This document shows, one piece after another, positions 1 through 12,400 of a stretch of 64,000 bases of DNA. The DNA comes from Coptis chinensis (lineage: Eukaryota; Streptophyta; Magnoliopsida; Ranunculales; Ranunculaceae), in assembly GCA_015680905.1 (NCBI GenBank), contig CM027382.1, forward strand, positions 16,775,501 to 16,839,500, written 5' to 3'. Under the pieces are notes generated by a model that did not search any database, was not told the origin of the DNA, and saw nothing but the letters and a program-made list of their open reading frames with translations. The translations under genes were made by a program, and so were the position numbers. How positions within the stretch are numbered: position 1 is the stretch's first letter; the number at the start of each line of letters is the position of its first letter.

Positions 1-24
1 ACTCTAAAATACTAAGAAAATAAC

Positions 25-193
25 ATATTATCATAGTTACAACTCCATGATATGCCACTTTCATGGCACTTTGTAAGGTCTTGAGCCCAATGTTTGTGTA
101 ACTAAAGAAAAGTAGTTTTGTTTTTAATTAGCTGTGTCCGGCTGCCGTGTCGGACACTGACATGCGTATCTGTGTCAATGTGACTTACACTTT
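25..193 (+). repeat. Dispersed repeat, copy 1 (intron of ATR)
   Basis: The stretch from the 'catagttacaactcc' region to 'gtgtcaatgtgactt' matches the reverse complement of about 15247-15448. Shared blocks include the GCCACTTTCATGG-like part, TAAGGTCTT, AGTTGTGT/GCTGTGTCC, TGTCGGACACTGACA and CAATGTGACTT. It is AT-rich with a core of short GTGTC/GACAC words. The family is not identified; a non-autonomous DNA element is possible. Confidence 0.55.
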
Positions 194-447
194 CCTACTT
201 ATTTGTTTCTCAAAACTGTAATGCATCATCAATTTATTGACATGGTGTCTTTAGAAACGGACAAATAGCCTCCGTATCAACTGTGGTTTCATTATTTGTA
301 AACATATGCCTGATAACTTTTTAAAGCTTCTGCAGTTTTGCTTATACAGAACTGTTGTTGCTCTTATTTTGCACTTCTATTTGTTCCTTCCAGAATTCTC
401 ACACATCTATCCTTCATAATAAATCTTATAGCCTTGTTTCCCTTCAG

Positions 448-3400
448 ATCTTCTTTATGTAGCATCAATATCCTGTGGCACATCAAGCAGTAAAGCTTCA
501 GCCAAGGTTTCCTTGAAATGCTTCAGTGAGTCCTTCAACGGAATTATCTATAGTCCACATTTATTCAGTGATCTTCCAGAATGTTGTAGACCGAAAGATG
601 GCCCTGGCATCTTGATTGACATCACAGATAAACCGAGGTGGCAGCTTTTTGCCACTTGGACAATTAAAATCATGAGCAAATGCCTGACTGAAGGAACTCT
701 GTATGTGGAAGGTCTTATCAATGCATCCTTTGTCTCTTCTGCATGTGCTCTTCTATGCTATGGAGATGCCACTTTGCATATGGTGAGCTAGCATCTTAAC
801 CGGAAATAGTATTCTGTTTCTTGTAAATCAAAATTTTGGACTTAACGAACATTTTATTCAATTCTGACTGTTTGTTTTTCTACAAAGGCATGTTTTGACT
901 TTGCACGTATCTCGACAGCAGTAATTGATGCCGAAATTGTTCCACGTGAAAACCTTATTCGGACAATATTATGTATATTAGGCCAAAATGAGAAGGAACA
1001 TCAATCATTCAGGTATGTATTAAGATCTAAGTTACATTGACACGGACATGTGTGTCCATATCCGACACGGATACGGAGTGTCTGACACGGCGAAATATAA
1101 AAAACTAAGGTATATCACACACAATGTGTGTGTGTGTGTCCGATACGGACACGTGGATACGTATCCGACATCGATTATTTTTGAAATATGGTGTGTCCAT
1201 GTAACATAGATTAAGATGTATTTTTGAATAGTTTTGGTAAAATTTTATCCATCTAATTGGTAGAGGTAAAATTGGTATTTTTAAATAGTTTTGGTAAAAT
1301 TTTATCCTCTTACTTTAATACATGTTCCTTGTAATGTTATTAAATTTGTCCTTGTTGACATGTGTGATACCCATATGTCGGGGAGTGGTGGACCTGGGGA
1401 TTGGCGTGTGTCTATTACTCTGTTATGTGTTCTAAAATTGGAAGTGTGTAACATAGAATGCCTTGCTGGAGTTGCTGGTAGGATAGATGATAGATCTGAG
1501 AGATTGTAAGTTCATTATTACTAAGATTTTTTTAACTTTTTATATTCTTTTTCAGAATTTTTTCTTAACACCTTTTATAGTAAAATTATTAAACAGCTTG
1601 GTAGCTTCTTTACCAATAAATTCGTATACGAGAATGATTTCCATGTTCTCTCTAATTTCTGATTAATTATTTGCTTCTCATCTCTTTCTTCTTTATTATG
1701 ACAAGATACTCTACTATTTCCATGTGTAGCAACAAAAAAGGTGATCTGTTACACTTGTCATATCACAACTACTTATAGATCACTTTTTATAACAAGTATG
1801 AAGGATCAAAACTGGATAGGTGTTCTTAATTTCTGAAATTATAGGTTTTAGAAGTATAATTTGATTGAAAATTACTCAGGTTTATAGATATAAAGTTATA
1901 CATAGAGTAAGTCATTGACTCTTTGTTAATTTTTTTTAATCTCATCTATGAAAGTGTTTAACTTAACCGTTTTAGCTATCACATTTAAATTCCATCAAGA
2001 GTTTGTCTCATATGGTAGCAGGTATCCATTTAGTTAGGAGCGAGGTTCTGAGTAGGTTCTAGTTAAAAGCAAAGTTCCGAAGTGAAATCAACATCATGTG
2101 TAGTCAGTGTAGCTGATCCCAACTCATAGTGTTATCCATTTTAAAATGTAATTTATTTTGTCTACCAGACTAGCTTATCTTAGCTTAGCTATCTTCAAAT
2201 TAATCCTAAATAGTCCATTTGCAACCATGAATTAGATGGAGATCTCCACTTCACTCTTCTTCTGTTTTGTTCCAATTGTAGTTAGAGAAGAATAAAATTC
2301 CTAATTCTCTCTCCTGATTTCTCATTTCTTTGTTCTTTCCTATTCATTTTTTTCTTCTTTTGGGGTTTAAAATATTGTTTTATGTTAGTGTGTATCTGAC
2401 ACAAGTATGCATTGGTTTTTTTTTTTGAAAATATGAAGTGGCTATTAGGGGTGTGCATAAAACCGGCTGAACCGACAAAACCGACCGAACCGAACCGGTC
2501 GGTTATGTTTATGAGTCAGTTCGGTTTGATTAAGTATATTTGAAAACCGATAGAGTTGGTTCGGTCATTGGTTTGGTCCCAAATCCGACCCAAACGACTT
2601 GCTATATATAATATATATTAGAATATATATATTTAATTGATTTAATTTAAAAATATGTAAAAAACCGGTTGGTTCGGGTCGGTTAACATCGGTTAAACCG
2701 TAACCCAATTGGTTCGGTTGGAAATTAGTTTGGTTTGGTTCGGTTTCAAAAAAATATAAACCGATAGGGTCGGTTCGGTTTAGACCCAAACCCGACCTGT
2801 GCACACCCCTAGTGGCTATGTCACATAGATAATGCATAACTTGTTTACATAATTTGATGTTCTTATTGAATTTAGGCATCCAACTCAAACCCAATTGGTA
2901 ATCAGTGGATCAGCCCCATGATTCATATACTTTAGCAGGTAGGCTTTAGACTCCCAACGTTGGATTAATAATCTCAACACGCCCCTCATGTGTGGCATGA
3001 ATTAAGCCTAACATGTGGACTTGGATTAACGGGTGACGTGGAGTAACATGGGCCGTTTGAGCCAGAGAAATAGCCAGCTCTGATATCAAATTAAATATGG
3101 GCATTCAACTCAAAACCAATTGGTGATGAGTGGAGTGGCCTAGGATTTATATACTGATTGGCTAGGCTAGGGTTTAGACTCCCAATGTGGGATTAATACT
3201 TTCAACAGTCTACCAGCTTACACTGGGAAGAAAGTAGTGAGTGGAACCTTTGCAATGTTGCTCCCTTTCAGCATGTGCACGGCGTGTTCTGATATATTGT
3301 TAAGGAACCAGTTGGAGGGTCTACCAATAAACTTATCGCTACCATCTGAATACTTGGATTTCTTTCTTAATCGTTGGTTTGGTTGTTGTTGATTACCAGT

Positions 3401-6400
3401 AGTGGGTCTATGTTGCAGAAATGCAGTTTATGATTCTTCCATGGGTGCTTGCCTTGCTCCACTGCACTCTAGTTGTTCGGATGATGTTGTTGAGCTCACA
3501 GCTACCGACTTAATCAGTGTGTTTTCTCAATCATTGCTGAGTACTGACAGTTTGGAGCTTAAGGTAAATGTTTATTGCATGGGAGAATTTTCATGGGTAA
3601 ATGTCATTTTCTTGCGGAGAATCTCATTAGAATGGAAGCATTTATAATATATTTTCCACGCTCGAAAAAACTTTCATGAGAGAATTCTCATGGGTAAGTG
3701 AAAATTCAAGAGGGAATTTTCCATCCTGTGAAAATTCTTTAAGAAAAGCGAACTGTTTTTATAAGAGTTCTCCCATGCAAAAAAATATTACCCTTACTAC
3801 AGTGCACTTCTCTCATCAGTTGATGTAGTATTCTGGAAACTAGGTATGAAAAAATATGGCTGGTTAATGCTTTCAGGTTGCAATGTGCAATGCATATATA
3901 AGAGTTGCTAAAACTTGCCCCCCTCGAATCTGGCATCCAGAACTTCTCTTTACTCTCTTATCATCAAGCCCTTGCTATCCATTGATAGGTTGCATTCAAG
4001 TTACCATCGACATGCTTGGTCCTAATCTCGTTGGGCAGCGTGTCATGGATTATTGTATTGACGGTCTTTCAAAGTCGAGTACCAAGATAATCGAGAGCTT
4101 AAAACTTGGGGAAAAGAGAATGGCTCAGAACCTCGATAGTTTGAAAAGTAAGCGCCAAAAGATAGGGGAAGAGGTGTTTATTTCCACTGCTGATCCTCGG
4201 AAGAAGTCTGAGTTTCCCTGTCTGTACACATTTGAAAAGGACAAAGATTACGTGGACTATATTGGGGGCTCGCTTTTATCGTTTGTTGGTCTTCTAAAAC
4301 CTGGTATTGCTGAAGCTAATCATTTGAAGCCTGAAACTGCCTTAACTGCTCTTAGTATGCTCTCCCTTGCCTTTTGCAACTATCCACCGACAGATCTGTC
4401 GCTTTGCATTTTCCAGCAGATGCATGCGTGGATGCCTTTGATCTGTAAGCAGGTATACTGTAAGTTTCAGAATTTCAACTATTTGAGTGCTAAGTATGTT
4501 TCTGATTAACTGTGACTGACATCATGCAGGCAGAGAAAAGCAGTTCAATCACTTTTGACATATCCAACTATTTGAAAGCTTTTCACAGCATATTGCATCT
4601 GCAAAGTAAGAGAGTAGACAAAATAGTAATTTCATCAACTCAATTAATTGAAATATATGGAGTCACCAATATCTCTATTGCCCTGTCATAGACTTATAGT
4701 GTCATATATGCCCTGTCATACATATCTCGGATTACTACTTATGTTATGTGGTATGATTATGATGAGATTGAACCTCTATCTACAACTGGCCTTCTTTTTC
4801 TCACGAAATTTGGAAAGACAGATTCATTGGATCTGATGCTTGTAAGTTGAAACATGAAAGAAAGAAATCTATATTTGTAATTCTTGTTACTGAACGAGAA
4901 AAATCAACTTAGTCACTAAGTAATGCGGCCAATCCTTGAGGACTATCTTAACTTGATATTTTGTTTTATTTCTCACTAGTCTGTGTTGTATTCTACTTCT
5001 TGCACTATTCCATCCTTATACTTCAATGCAGGTTCACTTCCACTGGACCGTAGGTTTTTGCAAATCAAACGCAATGATGCGTCTTCTGTATCCATGATGC
5101 TAAAGATTCCATGGACTCACTCCCTTGTGGCTATTCCAGCTGTTTCTTTATGCATGACAAAATGTCTCTCTGTTCAAAGTCTCTCTAAAGTAAGTGTCGG
5201 ATTGACAATCGAAAATATTCTTGAAGTCCTTGATTTGGCTCTTCATGATGAAGTTGAAGAGGTTAGAGTGGAAGCTGTTAGTTCTATGCCATTAATTGTC
5301 TTGTTCTCTGGTCTTGATGCACTCACACATTTGTTGAAAAGAGTAGAGTAAGTGAGTTATTTGTTATTTCATTTTAATTTATTACTCTTAGGATTTGCTG
5401 ACATTAGAGCAAGTTAACAATTTAATTGAAAAACAAGGATTTGACTATTTGAGCACTTTAATGTCAATTGGTCTTTGCTGTTATGTAAGATATCAAAGGC
5501 CTTTGATGGGATGGTAGACATAAGATCCTTGTGAAAAAACTGACTCAGTTATGAGACCACTAATAATATTCTACCATTTACCATATATTTTTTTGTTAAT
5601 TTCAGCTTCTTCTATTGACAGGTTCCTGAGGATGGAGAAGCGTGGCCAAATTGATAGATTTATTCCCTTTTCTATTGGATATTTAGCGTGCCTTTATGGA
5701 TCTTTTGATGAGAGTTCATGTGAATTGTATCTACATGGGACCTGTGAAAAACAGAGTCAGGCACTGGATCTTCTCTCCGAAGGATTCTGGTGTCCAAAGT
5801 GTGATAAAAGAAGTGGGCGCGATCTCGATAAGTGTCAAAAAGTTTTGTGTCTGCCTGACATAATGGCATGGTGGATGGCTCAACCTGCCATTTGGAGAAG
5901 ATACAATATCTCTTTTTCAATCTTCTCTATGATGAGTCATCAGAAGAAGTTCAACTTGCCTGTGTGGAAACCCTGCCTAGGGTGCTTATGCATGGAACTG
6001 AAGATATCTTGCTCAAATCAAGGAAGCAATGGATTCAATGTATTGAAGTTTTGTTGCTTCACAAAAAGAAAAATATAAGAGAAGCATTTTGCACACAGAT
6101 CAGTTGCTTCCTTGAGGTCCCCATTTTAAATGGCTTATTTGGAGATGACGAAGCATTAGAGAAAACTAAAGAACAAAGATTCTTGGACATACTGAAGCAT
6201 GCTTTGGGAGGAGCTCAAGATCCTCAGATATATGAAACTCTTCTAGAATCAATTGCAGAAATTATGAATGTCGGGGATTACCATGGGCAGCTTTTCTTTT
6301 ATTCACTTATTCTACTAGTTGATCAGCTTGATAGTCCTCATATTATTGTAAGAATGACTGCGTCAAGGTTGATTCATAGATCATGCCACTACCATCTTAA

Positions 6401-9400
6401 AGGGGGACTTGATCTTCTTATTTCGAAAGTTGTTCATGTTAGGAATGATCTATTTGATTATTTATGTGCTAGGGTTGTGAGCCGACCAGCAATGATCAGA
6501 GAGTTTGCAGAGGCTGTTCTGGGTATTGAAACAGAGGAACTTGTCAAGAATATGGTTCCTGTTGTTCTTCCCAAGCTTGTAGTCTCTCAGCATGATAATG
6601 ATCAAGCATTTATCACCATACAAGAATTGGCAAAGCATTTAAATATGGAAATAGTGCCTTTGATAGTAAATTGGCTGCCTAAAGTACTTGCTTTTGTTCT
6701 TCTTCGAGCTAATAAGCAAGAGGAGCTCTCTGCCTTGCAGTTTTACCAGGTGCAAACTGGTTCTGACAACCAAGAAATTTTTGGAGCTGCGTTACCAGCA
6801 CTTCTTGATGAACTTATATGTTTTCTGGGTGATGGTGATTCAGATGAAACCAACGAGAGGTAAATATTTAAAACAATCTCCAAGAGCTTTGAGTTAGTGT
6901 GGTTTTGGTTTGATCTCTAACAGACTACACAAAATCTTACCACATCGACAATAAGTTACATCCCCCCCCCCCTTTCTCTCTTCAGCTCTACTAAGTTGAT
7001 GCTTGAATTTGGGCTAGGCAGTTAAATTGGAATTCAATAGCTGGTCGGGTCCAGGAGCCGACTAGGCCTAGTCAATCGGGGACCAGTCTGGATTAATCGG
7101 GCTATTGTCCCAAATTTTTTTGCTTTCCCCTAGATAACGCATATACATCATACAATTAATAGGAAATTTGATTTGAATAGAAAGAACACAGCAATTTACA
7201 ACCGTATCAACTTTTCTTTTTATATCTCAAGGAGATTAAAACATCTTAATGAGTATTAATTGGCAAATCGGTTAAATTAAATCGGGAACTCGGCTGATTA
7301 GTCGGAATAAAGCGGGGATGTTTGAGCTCCGATTAAATTGAGGATTAATTGGCAAGGCGGATTGGCCGAGTAGCGACTACTTGGCGATTAATCACCGATC
7401 TAATAGCCCAGAATTTGGGAAAATCTTTTTCTATTTCTTACTCCCCCTCTTCTTCTTTTTCCCCCTTAAATAATTGTTATTAATTTTTGTTTGAAAGAAT
7501 CTGCTAAAAGGTTATATCTGGAAATGGTTGTCAATGAGGAGTAAAGAACTTATACAAGGTTTTCAGTAATACCATACTTGGTGTATGTCTTGTGTATTCC
7601 CTTTGATTTTTGTTACTCTGTGGACCAATTACCAACAAGTTCGATTTCTTTGCACATAACTTATACAAGTCGTCTTCAAAACTTTTATACTGAAGTTCTC
7701 TAATGATAGAAGTCATCATGCTGTTGCACTTCTGAATTAACTACTATCCATCTTTTTTATATTATGTATGGCAGGTTAAAAAGAGTTCCTCAAATGATAC
7801 AAGAAGTTGCGAAAAAGTTGACAGACTGCAATGATCTTCCAGGTTTTCTGAGAAATCATTTTTTTGGTCTTCTAAACAGTATTGATCGGAAAATGCTTCA
7901 CGCTGAGGATCTCATGTTACAGAAACAAGCTTTGAAACGTATAATGATGCTGATTGAAATGATGGGTTCTCACCTTGCCACCTATGTGCCAAAAATCATG
8001 GTTCTTCTCATGCATTCAATTAAAAAAGAAACCCTCCAAATTGAAGCGCTGTCGGTCTTGCATTTTTTCATCAAGCAGTTAGTGAAGGTATCACCTTCAA
8101 GCACTAAACATGTGATCTCTCAAGTATTTGCAGCTCTCATCCCTTTCTTGGAGAGATATAAAGAAAACTCTTCTATTCATTTGAACAAAGTTGTAGAGAT
8201 ACTGGAAGAACTTGTAGTTAAGAATCTGTCCCTCTTAAAGCTGAACATCAGGGAGCTCCCGCTTTTACCAAGCATTCCTGTCTTACATAGAGTAAATGAT
8301 GTTATACAAAAAGTGAGGGGATCAATGACTCTAAGAGATCAACTGCGAGATGTTGATGATGGTCTGAACCATGAGAGCTTGAATGTGAGGTATATGGTGG
8401 CCTGTGAGTTGAGCAAACTGCTGAATGTAAGGCGGGAAGATGTTACAACCCTTATCCTTGGGGAAGGGGCTTCAGATTTGGATATTTTGAGCTCCTTGAT
8501 TACATCCTTGCTTAGAGGATGCTCTGAAGAATCAAGAACTGCAGTAGGCCAGCGGTTGAAATTGGTATGTGCAGATTGCCTTGGAGCACTTGGAGCTGTG
8601 GACCCTGCAAAAGTTAAGGGAGTCCCTTGCCAACGTTTTAAAATTGAATGCTCCGATGATGATCTCATCTTTGAGTTGATCCACAAGCATTTGGCAAGGG
8701 CTTTTCGAGCTGCACCTGATACCATTATCCAAGATTCCGCAGCATTAGCTATACAGGAGCTTCTAAAAATTGCTGAGTGTCAAGCATCACTAGATGAATC
8801 TGTTACAGCTTCATCATCTCAGTCATGGAAGGGAAAGGAAGCGGTGAAAAATCTTTCATCTGGGAGTGGAAATGTTGATGATAACAGCAAGATTAATAGA
8901 AGAGGCCAGAGATTGTGGGATCGTTTTTCGAATTATGTTAAAGAGATAATTGCTCCATGCCTTACGTCGAGATTTCAACTCCCAAATGTGGCTGATTCCA
9001 CATCTTTAGGACCCATTTATCGGCCTTCGATGTCGTTTAGAAGATGGATATACTTTTGGATTAGAAAGCTGACCATACACGCAACTGGTTCTCGTGCAAG
9101 TATTTTCATTGCATGTCGGGGTATAGTACGCCATGATATGCAAACAGCAACATATTTGCTACCTTATCTAGTTCTTAATGCCGTTTGCCACAGTACAGCA
9201 GAGGCACGCCATGGCATAACTGAGGAAATCCTATGTGTCCTCAATGCAGCTGCATCGGAGAACAGTGCAGCAACAGTTCCAGGAATTATCGGGGGGCATA
9301 GTGAAGTCTGCATCCAAGCGGTTTTTACTCTTCTTGATAATCTCGGGCAATGGGTAGATGATGTCAAGCAAGAAGTTGCTCTTTCCAAATCTCTACAGTC

Positions 9401-12400
9401 TGCTGTGTCTAAGCACCAGCTATCTAAAGCAAAAGGTCAAACTATGGATCTTCTGACTGGTCCTGATCAGCTTCTCTTGCAGTGTAGTAATGTTTCTGAG
9501 CTATTGTCTGCGATTCCAAAGGTTACTCTTGCCAGGGCCTCCTTCCGATGTCAGGCTTTTGCACGGTCTTTATTGTACTTTGAGTCTCATGTGCTGGCTA
9601 AATCTGGATCCTTCAATCCAGCAGCTGAGAAAAGTGGCATCTTTGATAATGAAGATGTTTCTTTTCTGATGGAGTTATATAGTGGCTTGGATGAACCTGA
9701 TGGTCTCTCCGGCTTGGCGCATCTTAGGAGATCATCAAGCTTGCATGACCAGCTCCTAATTAACAAGAAAGCGGGCAACTGGGCCGAAGTCCAAACTTCA
9801 TGTGAGAAGGCATTGCAGATGGAGCCCAATTCGGTCCAGAGGCATTCAGATCTCCTCAACTGTTTATTAAACATGTCTCATCTTCAGGCCATGGTTACTC
9901 ATGTAGATGGGTTAATCTCAAGAGTTCCTCAGTACAAGAAAAGTTGGTGCATGCAAGGGGTGCAAGCTGCTTGGAGGCTTGGGCGGTGGGACCTGATGGA
10001 TGAATACCTTGCTGGTGCTGATGAAGAAGGTCCAGTCTGTAGCAGCTCTGAGAGTACTGCTTCCTTTGACATGGACGTGGCTAAGATTCTCCAGGCAATG
10101 ATGAAGAAAGACCAGTTATCAGTTGCCGAGATAATTGCACATTCCAAACAAGCTTTGCTCGCTCCTTTGGCTGCTGCCGGTATGGATTCTTACATGCGTG
10201 CTTATCCCCTAGTTGTAAAGCTCCATATGTTACGCGAACTGGAGGACTTTCATAATATTCTTGTGAATGATTCTTTCTTAGAAAAGTCATTCCATCTTGA
10301 CGATTCAAACTTTCTGAAGGTAGTACAAGACTGGGATAATAGACTTAGATTTACCCAGCCATCTCTCTGGCCAAGGGAGCCACTTTTGGCTTTCCGGAGA
10401 CTGGTCTTTGGTGCCAGTGGTCTTGGTGTTCATGTAGGAAGTTGCTGGCTTCAATATGCAAAGCTCTGTCGATCTGCTGGTCAGTTTGAGATTGCTAATC
10501 GAGCGATTTTAGAAGCCCAGTCATCTGGTGCAACAAACTTTCACTTGGAGAAAGCTAAGCTTCTTTGGAGTACGAGACGTACTGATGGAGCTCTTGCAGA
10601 ACTGCAGCAATCACTTCTGAACATGCCTGTTGATGTTGTAGGCTCTGCTGCAATTTCGTCACTTACAAGTCGTTCACTTGTGCCCCTGAATCCGCCGTCC
10701 GCTTGTGCTACTCAACTTTCAAATGAAAACAAGGATGTTGCTAAAACCCTCCTCCTCTATTCAAGATGGATTCATTACACTGGCCAGAAGCAAAAAGAGG
10801 ATGTGCTAGGTCTTTATTCAAGAGTGAGGGACCTGCTGCCCATGTGGGAGAAAGCATACTTCTATATGGCCAAGTACTGTGATGATCTGCTTGTTGATGC
10901 CCGGAAGAGGCAGGATGAGAACCTTGGACCAGGGTCTAGGTTAACAACCACTAATGCTGTGGAAAAGGTGTGGTGGTCTTATCTTTCTGATGCTCTACTA
11001 TATTACTCTAAAGGGCTTCAAAGGGGCCACAAAAATCTCTTTCAGGCACTTCCAAGGTTGTTAACTCTATGGTTTGATTTTGGGAGTGTATATAATAGAA
11101 TGAGGTCAACATCAGAACTAAGAAATCACCATAAGAAGGTAGAGATTTCAGTGCCTGAGCAAGTTCTGTTTTCATTTGGTTTAAGTTCTTTTGACACCTT
11201 GATGTTATATCTGTCAAAATTTAAAATAATTTTGCAGGTCATGAGCATCATGAGAGACTGCCTGAAGGATTTGCCTAAATATCAGTGGCTAACAGCTCTA
11301 CCTCAGTTGGTTTCTAGAATTTGTCATCAGAATGAAGAAACTGTCCGGCTTGTCAAACTCATCATCACTTCTGTTCTTCAAGAATTTCCTCAGCAAGCTC
11401 TTTGGATTATGGCAGCAGTTTCAAAGTCAACAATTCCTGCAAGACGTGAGGCAGCTTCTGAGATCATACAAGCTGCACGTAAAAGATTTGCTCATGGGAG
11501 TGAGGGAAGTAATTTGTTTGTGCAGTTTCCGTGCTTGATCGAGCATCTCATCAAGCTTTGCTTCCATCCGGGCCAGCCAAAGGCAAGGACAATTAACATT
11601 GCAACTGAGTTTAGTGCCTTGAAAAGGATGATGCCTCTTGGAATAATAATGCCTATCCAACAAGCTCTTACTGTTTCTTTACCGAGTTTTGATGCAAATA
11701 TGACCGATCCACTCAGATCTGATATCTTCTCAGCTACAGACATTGCTACTATATCAGGAATAAAAGATGAAGCTGAAATTCTTTCATCACTTCAGCGACC
11801 CAAGAAAGTAAGATGTTGCTGCCACTAATGATTTCTGTTTTAGTTGCTTTAAATTTTTATTCCTAACTTCCTAAATGTGATATGGAGAATCGTTACGTGC
11901 AAACAGTAACAATTGCTTTGAATGTGACTAATAAAAATGTAAAGAATGTAGAACAGAAAATACACCGCTATTTGTTATGTTTGTGCTATCTAGTACTGCT
12001 CATCCGTCCTGCTCCTGGTGCTGAACAATTGTATTTCTGTAGTGCTGAACAATTGTATTTCTGTAGCATTCCTCATGCCAGTCCTGATACTAAAAAAATT
12101 CAGTTACTTTCCAACGAATTCAGTCCCACCCTTGTGCAGATCTCTTTTACAATTGAAACCTGGATTTTCTTCTGTGTTGACAGCTCTGTAAATCATTGTC
12201 ATCCTACAAGAAATATGTATGATTTATTTATTTATTTTGTAATGTAGTGCGTGTTAAAAAAACCATAAGTATATTTAAATCTTAAGAGGTGCAAAGCCTT
12301 TCACTTTTTCTTCTCCTTCTATTTCTCCATCTCCTTCTCTGCTTGTTGTGTTTGAGGTGTTTCGTAGTTTGTTTCCAATTTACTGGGTTTGTCCTCTGTT

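Noticed and set aside
8339-8725. 128-codon ORF on the - strand
   Set aside because: Antisense shadow of the large ATR exon.
11882-12247. 121-codon ORF in an ATR intron
   Set aside because: No domain; contains a 24-bp tandem duplication (GCTGAACAATTGTATTTCTG at 12021 and 12045) and lies between exons of ATR that join in phase.
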